Source: Guyanagaster necrorhizus (Eukaryota; Basidiomycota; Agaricomycetes; Agaricales; Physalacriaceae). Taken from it: a stretch of DNA of 64,000 nucleotides. The translations under genes and the position numbers were made by a program. Where the stretch lies: NCBI RefSeq assembly GCF_019112545.1, contig NW_025064902.1:604623-668622 (forward strand), read 5' to 3'. The first letter of the stretch is position 1; each line of letters starts with the position of its first letter. The notes under the pieces were generated by a model that was given only the letters and a program-made list of their open reading frames with translations, made no database searches and was not told the DNA's origin. Positions 11,100-22,530 of the stretch are shown here, in pieces.

Positions 11100-12290
11100 A
11101 GCAGGGAATGAGGCTACGCACCACCATGGCCGTTCGCTGAGACTGGTTCATTGGACATAACGCCAGGTATATCCACAGCAGCTGCCTTCCAGTCTGTTTC
11201 TTACAAAGAAATTCTCGATGTATGCGCCGCCAGGCCGTTCAATGGTTGAGAAACGTAGTTGGGAAGGGCGGCGGGACTGTTTCAAATACATTTGGATATT
11301 GTCGACTCTTCTGGTCCGGCTCCCATTCAACATCTCCATCACTGCAGGTGACAGATCTGCCTCAGAATTTGCTGAGATCTGTGCCAATCACAATGCTAAA
11401 ATCAGTCCATTCCCTCTTGACATGTACTGTTTGGGCAATATAATATGGAACGATTTTGAAATGGTGGGTTCTCTCTCTACCTTCTTCATCACCTCTCGAT
11501 TGACTTGGAACACCAGCATGTATTTATGTTGAGATCGCTGTCTGCACCCACTATCATGATAGCCTTATCTTGTATTGCCTAAGGGGCGTTCTAAGCCTGG
11601 AGAACAGAAAATGGCTACGATATTCAAGACTCACCTGTTGGGCCATTTCTTTGAACATGGCGGATCATCCGCCAACAGTGGTGTCATCCATCCATCAAGA
11701 TCTGCCTTAAAATGTGCGTCAAATTTCTTAGAGATCCAGACGGAGCTCCACAGACGGTTTCCCCAAGAGCGTTATCCATGAATTCCTTGATCTGCGGCCC
11801 ATACTAATAGGAAACCCATCTTGAGTGAATGCCGAAGATTACCTGGTTCAAAAACGTACAATATTCTGCCACCAATATTTTGTTTCTTCCGTAAGGCGAG
11901 CATAGGCATTGTTGAATCCTAAGGCGCTTTACTCCTCTCTAAGCATGCAATGTGAAACCGTGAGCAAATGACCATCTATGACATATTTGGTCCAAGAGAA
12001 ACCGATGTTGCCCAAAGAAATGTCCCCGGACCGAAGCCTCCAAGAACTCCAAGGATCTTACCCTCCGAAACAGCGAGCCATACCTTGCCTTCGAGTAGCA
12101 GTTCCCGGTTTACGGATCTTAAAAAAGGATCGTACAAAGTCTTGTTTCCGCCAGTCATTGCACGGATAGTGGGGTCTGAAAGGAAGATCATATATAAAGA
12201 TCATGGGCCTTTTATTTGAGCTCATAACTCACTGGTGTCATAAGTTCGAACAGAAATCGCGACGATCTCATCGAGCTGAATACCTGAAAT
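11100..12290 (-). pseudogene. Probable remnant of a GNAT-type N-acetyltransferase
   Basis: The segment 11976-12191 encodes DPTIRAMTGG, then LYDPFLRSVNRELLLEGKVWLAVSEGKILGVLGGFGPG, which matches the N-terminal half of fungal GNAT-fold acetyltransferases (a DDPxxRxxTGG helix followed by the strand pair WLAxxxGxIxGV). A short upstream exon (DEIVAISVRTYDT) can be joined in phase across a GTGAGT intron ending at about 12174. Downstream, FNNAYARLTEETKYWW near 11900 fits the next part of the fold. I cannot find the acetyl-CoA-binding Q/R-x-x-G-x-G/A loop or a continuous frame beyond that. It is therefore either a pseudogene or a gene with several introns I could not resolve. Confidence 0.45.
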
Positions 12291-12811
12291 AAGAGATTTA
12301 ATCTCAATGATATAATTCAATTATAAGGACAGACTGGTCAGAAAAGTAGGGGAAACAATTTGGAAGTTAAAGAAGGACATTCTGGTGACGGTATCTAAAT
12401 CCGAGAGAACCAGAAATGTTCTTTTAAGATGACTACGTGGCTCCTTGATACCCAGCCGCTACTCATGTGTCTCGGGCATAGAATCTCTGGTTATCATGAT
12501 CGAATGATCGGTAATGGAAGTGGCTGAGACCCCAGAAGTTTGGTCGAGGAATCATCATGATGGTGATATCAAGACGGCCCGATATCAAGGGGAAGTATCG
12601 AAACTTATCGGACCAGGCGTCAGGAATAAGTCCTGTACCATTACTAGCGCATAAATAATTCTCGGTCTGCCATCCATGATAACGTTTGAGTAGCCCTAAT
12701 CTGATCATGATGTAGGCCGGGTTGTAATACTTATGCCGCCGTTGTTAAGTCCTGTCAATGTATTCTAGTTTATGTTTGTAAGTGACAACCGATAACAGCC
12801 GACTCAGACAG
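12291..12811. other. Region without a supported gene
   Basis: An open minus-strand stretch of 81 codons (12463-12708) is not recognisable. It could be a fragment of a neighbouring decayed gene. Nothing else is seen. Confidence 0.35.
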
Positions 12812-12818
12812 TATATAG
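12812..12818 (+). promoter_or_regulatory. TATA box of the small secreted protein
   Basis: TATATAG 77 nt before the ATG at 12889, followed by a pyrimidine/ACC-rich leader, as in many fungal secreted-protein promoters. Confidence 0.45.
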
Positions 12819-12888
12819 GCTCGTATCTTCGAAGTTCCAAGCAGCACAATCTACCACCCTTCCCGCATACCACCAACGTCAGTGAAAA

Positions 12889-13113
12889 ATGAATGCGGTT
12901 ATTCCCATCCTCTTAATTCAGATGACTTTTGTGGCTACATTCCTGCCTACGTCGTCACTCTGCGCTCCAAGTCAATCCAAGCCTGACACAGTAGCAGGTG
13001 GTAAGTACTTGAGTTCACTAATTGTATCCAGCTTGATAAATCAAGATCGTAGTAGCACGGAGTGCGCCTCCACAGCCATCGGTAGCCTTGATACTGTACA
13101 GGACTTCGGATGA
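12889..13113 (+). CDS. Putative small secreted protein
   Basis: A 74-codon frame beginning with a clear signal peptide (hydrophobic residues 3-20 followed by a cleavable SSLCA). A strong GTAAGT donor sits after the codons for TVAGG, and an AAG acceptor 45 nt later would remove exactly 15 codons without changing frame, so the mature form may be 59 or 74 residues. The mature part is short, with a single Cys, and matches nothing I know. A TATA box and a start in good context (AAAATGA) support expression. It stands in an area of decayed genes, so it may itself be a relic. Confidence 0.4.
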   Translation: MNAVIPILLIQMTFVATFLPTSSLCAPSQSKPDTVAGGKYLSSLIVSSLINQDRSSTECASTAIGSLDTVQDFG

Positions 13114-13319
13114 AGTCGACGAAGCTTAAGACTGGAGATATTTTTGGTACGGAATAGTTCCCGCTATGCCTTAGTCTGTGAAGCTGAGGGTCCTGGGATT
13201 TATTCGTTTTAGGATTTGGTTATCGGCTTTCAATGTAAATTTTATGAATTTATATGGTCCTTGAGTACTTGAGTAACTGTTATGATGAATCTTAGCATTA
13301 TGTATAAATTTCAGAGGCT

Positions 13320-13944
13320 CGTGCTTTGTTATATTGACGAAGTAGAACTAGAGTCATAATCTAACGCGAGACAATGATTCTTGTCCTGACGCCGCCGATT
13401 CTCTTCAAAGTCGCGCTGGTTCTGCTCTGCCTCTCGATAAACAACCTCCTAGTCATTACATACATAAGCGTCCGGATGGACTTCCACATTACGACCCGTC
13501 GCTGACTCAAGCGAGGTGTCGGAATGGCAGGTTACGATTTGTCGTAAGTAATTCAGACAGTGAGCGATAAGTTTCGAGAATGCCTTTGCGAAGAATGTTG
13601 AGGCACTGCAGCTGACGGAACATTCGCAGGGTAAAAGGACGCTGTCGGTCACCGAGATGAAGATGCCCGTCGCCTGGAACGAGACTGGCCCATTCCGCAT
13701 CTGCATCCCCACCTTGAATTTTGAATCGCGCAGAAGAACCTTCGATAGAAAGCAAGATGGTGTCTAGTTTGGGAATAGGCCATTCATAAGGGAAGTCGTC
13801 ATCGTCGTAAGCTGCAGATTCTTCATACAGTGCTCTGTTTATTGAAATTAGTTTTGTGTAATTCATATAAGGATCCACCACATTGTGTAGCTCACACTGT
13901 CCTTTACATATTAAGTATTCATATTCAGCAACGCATTGTGCCAC
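13320..13944 (-). pseudogene. UstYa-like (DUF3328) protein, broken
   Basis: UstYa-family proteins are oxidase-like enzymes used in fungal RiPP and other secondary-metabolite pathways and carry two HxxHC-type motifs. Here the core is recognisable: PIPKLDTILLSIE, AEWASLVPG, HLHLGDRQRPFTLRMF, then a first motif reading FRQLQCLN, in which both histidines have been replaced. About 30 nt later the second motif (HCLNYLRQIVTCHSDTSLES) is present but in another frame, so a frameshift lies between, near 13580. The Trp expected after DAYVCND is replaced by a TAG at 13449-13451, while the frame carries on with family-like sequence (EVVYREAEQ). Three independent lesions make it a pseudogene. No N-terminal membrane segment was found upstream; a stretch at 13967-14206 may be a remnant of earlier exons. 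Confidence 0.75.
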
Positions 13945-16900
13945 CTATTGTTAGATGTCTGGAACCCTAGGGTGTCAGAGTGAGGATCGAGCGAAGTAAT
14001 AGGAAATCGGCAGTGAGGGGAAAAATATTGAAGTCTATGAATCCTGGTGGTAAAGATTCATTTCCCCATTCTCTGAGATTAGACTGGCCTATGCCATAGA
14101 AATATTGCACAGGCTGCACCATAAAACAATCCAGAACAATGTCTCTATCATCTACAGTTATCTTGGTGGTGAGTTTGTTTAGATTGTACGAGGTCTTACT
14201 GAACATTTCTAGGATTACAGAGCTCCCAGAATAGAAGAGGCCTCAGTGTATAATGAACAACATGGAAAATACCCATAATACTGAAGCTATTGGCGTAATA
14301 GTTGTAGCTGCAATATTATGCGATTTCCTGATGTTGATTTTGCTTCTAGGTCTGGGGATCAAATCTTGCAGAATGGAACTTTATGCAGCATTGAAGAAAC
14401 TGCTTAATAAGGCTGCCTTGGTAGGAACAGACCACCCACAGGTGTAAATGTCATTTTCGTTTGAGAGAGATCTGGTGTTCGACTCGTGTCTACATCAAAA
14501 ACTGATATAGGTTTCTTTTCATGTTCCTCTGCTTCGATTTCGGTACTTCGGTCTTGCGACTTTTTTTTTTGAGAAGTCGGTTCGGAAGGTGAGGTTTAGT
14601 GGCGAGTATCTCAATAGTCAATCCCAGCCACGCAATAGATGTATTGAATGAGCGAGACATATACCTATCTCGAACGTAAAGGTCCGAACTCAGGATTCTG
14701 GGATTTACCGAGTTGGCTACGCCAGCTTCAAAATTACCAACAACTTGATGCATACAATCATGCAGAATTGAACTGACATTAGCGTAGAGTACCATTTATC
14801 TACGATTGTACATGAAATTCCTAATGATAAACTCATACATGATCCACTCTGTTGCATGTCTTATCCCAGAAACAGGCTGCTCGGGGCGGAATAGATTGAC
14901 TTGAATGTTTAGTGGTGCTCTTTCCTCTTGGCCTTTGAAGATACGGCCACTCTTTAAAGAAAAATATCGGTCAGGCAGTGAATAATTTGACTAGTACTGC
15001 TATACTACTTACATTCTTAGAGAATATTTCCTTCATCGGTTCCAAAAAGAACAAAACAAGCTGCTACTGCACTAAATCTAAGCACGATCATTCAACTTCT
15101 TAGTAGAGGATAGCCAATATGCTGTTCAGCTTGAGGTGAAAGTCACCCTACCTGGTCCAGAAAGCCAAGCTGCTAGGCCGGAGTCGGGGTTGCGTAAGAG
15201 AGGGACAGCTACGATTATCTTGATGATAAGTTCCGTGTGCCACTTCTCTTGGCATGGTTTGAGCCTAATATGTCTGTGCATAAGGATCGGTGCTGCTGTT
15301 GACGGACAGAAGAGCGCACATACTACGGAACATCTAATCGGAAAAATGAGTTCCACTGGAGGCTCCAGAGGAACAAGACTGTTGTCGGCAGACTCGGTGT
15401 AATATACACTTCCTTGAGCGTAGCATTTGAGGAACAGCACAATTGCAGGAGCAATAGTTAACCTTAGCAGTTCCAGAAAGGCACAGATGATGGTCCAGAT
15501 GGGGCTTACCTTGCCGTGATGGAAGGAAAAGATAATATATACCCGACAAGATGGGGGAAAACAGACTATGAGATGAAAGTCAGATGGTAAATATACGGGC
15601 TCATACTTATGATTCACAGCACGAGATGAAAATCTTTACTGTAGTCAACCGGGGTTTCATGGGGCACAAGTAAAGTCCACACGATGAACTTCACCCCAAG
15701 ATTCGAAATGATGGGCAGGAGGACGTAATACATAGCGGTACGCACGGTCAAGGACGGTCGGTAACAGGTGCACTGCTTAAGAAGAGAGACTTTGAACGCG
15801 TTTCACCTCGAATGGGAGGACAGTTGTGGATATCTGATAAATCTCATCAAAGGGTTGTTCCACGGAAGAAATGCTTTACCCGGGCTCAGAGACCGCCTGT
15901 ATCACTTCTGGCAAAGAAACGTTAGAACGATTCCTATTGCACTATGGTTACTGTAATATCCCATTCAAATATAGGCAGGTGATAATTGTGATACTGATGG
16001 ACCACAACATAGTTCAACTTGAGAACCGCGCGGACATTCGGAGGGCGTGGTATCGAATGCACTGCTGCCATAGAACGGAAATCCGGCACAGGATATTGCA
16101 TTGGACAAGAGACCAATGTTGCAGCGCCGCGAAATTATACAAGAAAACCGGAAGTGATCATTGCAGCCCCCACTTGATGAAGATGAAGAACGATAGATAA
16201 GGTTTATCGCGCCCCGCGCTCCAATGATGCCGTGAGCGCCCTTCTATTCACATAGTGGACGGATTTAGTACCACAGATACGAGCATAGGTGAGTGGGTAT
16301 ATGATACCCTTCATAACATCCACTGTTAGAAAACAGCAGGATTTCATGAACCGGAACACGGACACCATAGTTATCTCCTTTCATAGCATCTCATTGCCAT
16401 AACTACCTCGTTCTGATGTGATAGATGGTGTGATTTAGCGCCAACGCGTACAGCAGAGCGCTGTTCTCGGGGGACATGGGAGTATAAATGAGTAAAGGGT
16501 TCATATTAATAGTCTGCCTCACATCCTTTGCCGCTGAGATTTTGTTCTTTATTGTTTCATCAAATGTCATGGGAATGAAGGAGATGCCATCTGTACGGCG
16601 AAGTCATATAATACCTAATATATGCTTTTTAGCATCCGCCGCTAGCTTCATTTTCGGCAGAATTTGTTATCGAAACCGAATATTTTTGCGTTGAACCGAG
16701 CGACAAGTGTAACTATTTCCGACGAAAGGACATCACCGGTGCTTCATTTCCAGGTTGCCTATGCGTTACATTTGGTTTATAAAAATTCAGCAATAAGGAT
16801 GCCAGTAAAAACAGGAGGCTGCGAGGTTCCCGGAAAATACTTGCTTTGTGCCAAGCCTGTTATGAAAACTCTGAGTGAAATCGGCGTGATTGAACCCTTG

Positions 16901-19047
16901 GTGTGATGCCATGTTGAAATAGTAAGCTTCTGTGTTATTCAAGAGGCTTTTGAGTTAGGCGTCCATACCAGAAGAATCCGCCGCCCGAGGAGAGCAGCTG
17001 AAATGTAATAGGTTTGTAGCCTAGGTTCATACTGAAAGCTTGCACTGTTCCAGCAGACTTTTCGTCTCAGAAACAGCAGAATGAAGTAAGTGCTTTGAAC
17101 ACAAATGCCGAGAGCGCACAACCGTCCGAGTCCATATTGGTGGTTCAAGATCAAGGGGGGCACTGGTTTGCCGCCGGCAATCACATTGACATCCATGTAA
17201 GGGCATGAACGCCTGAGAGTCGATCTGAGTCAATATCCTGAAAAGCCGATTATATCAGAAAGTCAAAGCAGATAAAACGGTTCAGGTATATGTTTCAGAA
17301 AAGATAAATATGTGGAGATCGAGTGGATGTGGTTATCAACTGATGTTCTTATTATCTGGGCCAGTCTTAGCAGGTTTTGCTGAGAAAATAAATGTATTTT
17401 ACAGTGAAGACGAACGATACTATGGGATACAAATATGAGGACTGTTATGGGATCAAAATAGAGAGGGGTGTGTTGTGGGAATGTAATTGTTGATGATCTA
17501 GGCTACATGTTATGTATGCGATGTGTTAAAAATGATGGGATGGGACAAGAAATCCGAAATGAGGTGAGTTGAAAGAGTTCATCATGTAGAACTAAAGGAT
17601 ATTTGAGAATGTCATCATCGATATCTGGCATAAACAACACACCGAAGAATGAGGTCAATAAGAGACATCGACTTTATCGGCGCGGCGGCGCGCAAGGCGT
17701 CCAGAATTGGTTATGCGGTGGCTAATATCAATTGTAATTATATGAGTACAAATTAACGAGGATGAACCTACCCCGTTTTCGATGCTGCTATAATCTATCT
17801 TGACGTCAGCTCCTGTATAGCAGCAACGAGGACAGAAAAAAAAGACCGACGATTGACCATGCACATATAGAATGACATTAGGTATCCGCTATCATCTAAA
17901 CCCATGACAGTGCAGACTTCCCCTGCAGCCCATGGACATCCAGGAGCCCAGTCGCGTCGAAAAGCGGTGAAGCGTGAATACATGATTGTTGGGAGGATAA
18001 GTGAATAGCTGTCAGAGACTGTTGTTATGGCTTTTATGTACGCCCAGAGGCCATAAAAAGACCCACCGCATTAAAACAGCTCTAACTCCAAGGTGCTGTT
18101 GGCTCGGTTCCGAGCTTGCTGTTCTAACAACGAGATTGACGGGCGGTGGAGATGTTTACCGAGTCAGCAGCTCGCCGTGCTGTTTTCTCCATGTCCAAAG
18201 CGAGGAACAAGGTTCAGGTTCACCGGCAAAAGGAATTTTTGCTGACTCAAAGCACCTCTTCTGGAAACAAGGAGAAGCTGTGTGGTGAACGGATCGAACA
18301 CAGCCCCCTACAGGCATGAGCGCTTAATGGCATGATGAGGTGAGGGTCGGGCAGTAGGATGATGCGAAGAAAAACCAGACAGGGTTGATTTGTGATTCGA
18401 ATCCTCTGAAGCCTACAGCTCAATGGGGGACTTTTGGTCTATTACAGAAAATCCAGTAAATTCAACCTGTCAACTTCGCGTGCCATCGAAAGGCGATGAA
18501 CACGACGACGAGCTGACGCTGTCGTGCACAGCCCTCAATGTGAGAGGACAAATCCATCAAGTTCGAACGATGAGTTCACTATTCGGTACCGGCATGTGGA
18601 ACTTGTTGACTATTCTTCGTGCCCTACTGAGATGTTATCTCGAGTGAAACACATGGCAGTGACTGGAAAAAACAAGGGTATCCGGAACGGGAAGATTAAA
18701 TCACGGGAGGCTGTTGTTTATCACGCTACACATTGTCTGTTCGTGGCGTCTGAAGGCGCGCTAGGATATGATTCGTTGATCGCACAAGCATAAAATGATG
18801 CAAGGTATCACGGTTTCCGGCGTTCTCAAGCGCCGCATACATCTTACACGAGAGCATCAGCAAGACCGTTTGATGATCTCTGTTACCACTAATAAAATTC
18901 CTTGTCACAAACTCGTATCAAACGTAAGTCGTATTTTCGAACATCAAGCTCACAAAGCGGTGGAAAAGCAAAGCTCGGCAGTCTAAATAAATTATGAGCG
19001 CGTCAGTTCGACATTCAACAATTTTATAACATACATGCGCAGAATTC
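13945..19047. other. Long region without a supported gene
   Basis: About 5 kb with no convincing gene. Short hydrophobic frames occur (plus strand 14253-14447; minus strand 15126-15617 and 16939-17196) and might be scraps of a membrane-protein gene, but none has a family motif and they cannot be joined through splice sites. 17280-17640 is rich in GATG/GTGATG-like simple sequence. No terminal repeats or transposase were recognised. Confidence 0.4.
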
Positions 19048-20379
19048 TCAGATTTTTCCCGCTACGTTGCATTTCAGAATTGCATTGAGAACCCACTCCT
19101 TATCGGGCTTCTTCCAGTTTGCCCTCGGCGCTTTATGCATCTCCAGAGCTATCGACTTGTGCGATAGGTCAGCGAGGTAAACACACATATACCCATTCTT
19201 GACTGCGCGCTCGCATTGCGCTTTCTACAAAGGCCAATGGTCAGGAAATGGGTACGGCAAGAAGGGCACCTTTGGGACGATACCGTGTTTTCAGACAGCG
19301 GAATCATGGACCTAGGCACAGCAACTACATTCTTCAAAGTCACCGTTGTTATGTCGTTAGGAGTCTTATCATTCTGGGATAAGTCAAAGAAGGCGAAATG
19401 TGTTTTGAGCAGGGACTGTGAGGCGCCTTTATAAATCTCGAGTGCATGGAAAGCCTGTTGGAGGAAAAAAGTATGAGTAACAGAGTGTTTCTCTAGCAAA
19501 GGAACACACCGCATATTCAATGGCACTATGATTCTTTCGGTACCAACCCTGGAGAGTGACCGGATCATAGTAAATCTCTCCCTTTCTCCGTGCGTCTTCT
19601 TCCAGTCTCTTCTTGGATGCAATTGACAATTGACGTTCTTTGCAGAGGGCCTTGTGTTCCTTCCAATGGGCCCTATGATTCTGTTCGTGCTAGGCATGAC
19701 TCTGTCAAACACGAAGACTTACCGCTGACAATCTTTACTGTAAAGGGTGGACGCGATGTCAGGAAATGAATGTCAAGAATAAAAAGCTAACACACCTGCA
19801 ATAGCAAGTCTCCTTACAGCTCGCACATTTAGAAAATTCCTTCACGTTTTTTTGCCTCGGGCCTATGCCACACGCGCCACAAGGTCGTACAAGTGTTCCA
19901 GAATCCTCAATGATATTAGCCAATTGTTCGCGTGTCATGACCATGGGATTTGAATTATTGGACATAATGACGATAGAGTCTTTGGAAAGATTCTCGGGGT
20001 CAAGCTGGAGGCTAGTAGTCAGCTTTTAGCCAGAAAGAAAAGCATTGAAAACTGACGGTGGCACAAGTCATGATAATAGGATTGCCTTCATCATCCAAGC
20101 ATGGAGCACCGTCTTCAAAGATAAGTGTCTCTTTGCGCACGTCTTCTAGTCCTCGAGTCATTGGTGAGTGATAGGAAGCAAGTTGCAGAAAGAGACGACG
20201 CGTCACGCGTGCAACTTTTGTTAAGTCATGTGACCGAAGACCCTGTTTTCTCAAAATTTGAAACTCTCAGTGTAACGACGAGCCGGCATGAGCTGCCGCC
20301 ATCTCAGGGAACTTGTATCAGTTTCTCCGAGAGTAAGCAACGTTTTCATGTTGAACTTATCAGAAATTCTGCTTTCCAT
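19048..20379 (-). CDS. MYND zinc-finger protein
   Basis: Exons 20057-20379 (first part uncertain), 19796-20004, 19723-19737, 19510-19672, 19284-19454 and 19048-19224 join in phase. Splicing rebuilds a full MYND finger: CGACG, then SKCASCKETCYCSKDCQRA and HWKEHKALC, with all eight zinc ligands in the C-x2-C...C-x2-C...C-x3-C...H-x3-C pattern. MYND fingers mediate protein-protein contacts; the rest of the protein is helical and not assigned. The third exon is only 15 nt and encodes the second half of the finger. In exon 1 an ATG at 20379 opens a protein-like frame (MESRISDKF...RRYTESFK) that loses register by one base at an AAATTTT run near 20257, then continues as LRKQGLRSHDL. Either the assembly dropped one A or the allele is frameshifted; failing that, translation starts at 20161. 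Confidence 0.7.
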
Positions 20380-20603
20380 ACCCGGGCCGGTGGATGAAAA
20401 CGGAGCATGGAAATGTCTGACAAGTGACGTTCTTCAATCGCTATCTATGTGTCTTTTGTGAGTTCATCCTGGTCACTACACCAAGCTCTCTGTCATCTGC
20501 ATAACAATAATTGATTCGTGAGCGTCATGTTTCATATTTCCGGTGCTTACCGTTAATCAGCACTTAAAAAGCAACATCCTTGTAAGACTTTCTCTCTTCA
20601 ATC

Positions 20604-21636
20604 ATGACTCGTAAACTCATCGTCGTCTTCGGTGCTACAGGAAATCAGGGCGGCTCTGTCGTCTCTTCACTTCTCCAGAACAAAGCTTATGTCGTTCGAG
20701 CTGTGACTCGAGACCCAGCTAGTGACAAGTCGAAAGCGCTAGCTGCAAAGGGCGTTGAAGTCGTCGCTGGAGATCTCAATGACCCAAAGAGCCTCATCAA
20801 GGCGTTCGAGGTTCGTCAAATAGACATCTCATATATCTTACGACCTACTAATCGTTAATCAGGGCGCGCATGCGGCCTATGGCGTTACAGATTTTTTCGC
20901 TGAGCTATCTACCCTCGGAGCCAATGGAGCTATGGATCTTGAGATCCAGCAGGGCAAAAACCTCGCCAATGCCGCCGCCGCGACCCCCACACTCGAGCAC
21001 TACGTCTGGAGCTCCCTTCCGTACATCAAAAACACCACCAAAGGCACCGCTAGCTGCCCGCACTTTGACGGTAAAGCCCAAGTTGACGAATACATCATGT
21101 CCCACCTTCCTGATCTCGCCAAGAAAACTACCTTCTTCTGGCCGGGGTACTATGCGACGAACCTCGCGTCCACAACTTCTCTGGTAAGGCAAGAGTTGGG
21201 GAAGTACGCGTGGGTTCTTCCTTGCTCACCGAATGCGTCGGCGCCTATGGCAGGACTGACGACTATAAATGTGGGCGTCTTCGTTAGCGCTATTCTGGCT
21301 AAGCCGGAGATCACTCTGCCTTCGAAGTATGTACTGGGGTCTGTCGAAACCTTGACGATGAAGAGGACCCTGGAGTTGTTGGAGGAGGCGACGGGCGTGG
21401 AGATGGTGTTCGTGCAGAAGGATACGGAGGACTTTGTGGCGTGGTTCCCTGCTGGACCGGTCTTTGGCAAGGAGCTAGCGTTGAATATGAATTTCTTTGA
21501 GCTTGGTCCGGGTGTATGGTCAAAAAGTGGTGTAAAGGTTTTAACGAAGGAAGATCTTGGGATCAAGGACTCGCAGCTGGTCAGTACCAAACAGGCTTTT
21601 GAGATGATCGATTGGAGCCCCGTTATAAAGGCGTAG
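20604..21636 (+). CDS. NmrA-like NAD(P)-binding protein, copy A
   Basis: Exons 20604-20810 and 20863-21636, with a 52-nt intron carrying a CTACTAATC branch site, give 326 residues. The N-terminus VVFGATGNQGGSVV is the GxxGxxG nucleotide-binding loop of atypical short-chain dehydrogenases in the NmrA/HSCARG group, which sense NAD(P) or reduce small molecules. Later blocks (GVTDFFAEL, LEHYVWSSLP, FFWPGYYATNL and GKYAWVLPC) follow family order; there is no catalytic YxxxK in the classical place, as usual for NmrA types. A close paralog with an identical exon-1 length lies on the opposite strand at 46014-47040. The start codon sits in a good context (TCAATCATGA). A TTAAAAAG element near 20563 may act as TATA. 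Confidence 0.88.
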
Positions 21637-22310
21637 TTATATACGAGCCTTTATCATTTATTTACTGTAACCATTATTTCTATAGTTGTAACTGTAACTG
21701 TAGTAGCATTATGGCTCCTAGGAAATTTTATCGCATCCTGTAACTGGATCTCTGGGTGATATATATTTAGACATGGTAGCTACGGCGTATGATGCAAAGA
21801 CGCTTCTCAAGGTCGCTCTAATAAAACATCCTCACTTTCCGTCATCTGCGGATCCGACCAAAACTCTTTCATGTGTCCCCCGCGTAGAAGTTCCAGAGCC
21901 TCAACGTCCAGTTGATCATCACCTTCATGCACTCTGCAGCCTCCCTCCTTGTCTCCAAATTTGCGAACACGACAAAGTTTCGAAGACGCATGCACCATCA
22001 GGCCTGAATCATCTGCACCACCCCCCGGTGGAACTTTTTATCTTCAGGAGCGACTTCGATGCGTACCAGATTCGGCCGGAAATCTGCAAAGGCCGATTTC
22101 CGATACGTCGCATCCTCCCGGGGCTTGTGACGTAGTACAGATAGTTCACGAGACTTATTGGTCGTATTTTAAACGGAGTAAGTCTACTGGTGCATTGGCA
22201 AAACACGGAAACCGTTTATTTCGATTTACCCTGCCGGACAGTGGACTTGAACCGGCGTTGCGACAAGCGACTGCAGCTGATCCGACAAGTGGTTTAGGAA
22301 AAAGTTGAAG
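21637..22310. other. Intergenic region
   Basis: 3' flank of NmrA copy A; AT-rich to about 21770, then mixed sequence. No gene is seen. A tRNA-like T-loop motif at 22250 does not hold up (see rejected items). Confidence 0.4.
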
Positions 22311-22530
22311 GGCATTGCGAGTGCCCGGATAGTGAAGAGAGAGATGGAACCACATAAGAGAGACGTGAGTTTCGTGATGGGCGTGAAAGAGTCGTGTCTA
22401 TCGTTGGTTGACGGAGAGATGAGTTCCTTCGCTGAGCTATTTTGTATATATACCCAACCGGACGTAGTAGGGCATGATGAGCAGTGTATGAAAGGGGATC
22501 GTGGTACCACCCAGCTGCACCTGGCCACAG
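22311..22530 (-). pseudogene. 5' stub of a Kre9/Knh1-like gene
   Basis: On the minus strand this stretch aligns with the promoter and signal-peptide region of the intact gene at 40502. Matching parts are a GGGTATATATAC TATA box (22444-22455), a CATCTCTCCGTCAACCA leader block, and codons for KLTSLL...FTIRALAMPFN against KFTSLL...FTVALAIPVN. The start codon itself has become ACG, and similarity ends right after the signal peptide. It is a truncated, non-coding relic with its promoter still readable. Confidence 0.7.

Noticed and set aside
10440..14206. Reading GST, GNAT and UstYa-like remnants as a working secondary-metabolite cluster
   Set aside because: All three are broken, and no core biosynthetic enzyme (NRPS, PKS, terpene synthase or precursor-peptide repeats) is present in the window.
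22226..22310. tRNA-like segment with GGTTCAAGTCC on the minus strand
   Set aside because: The flanking T-stem does not pair and no acceptor stem or D-arm can be formed, so it is a chance match.
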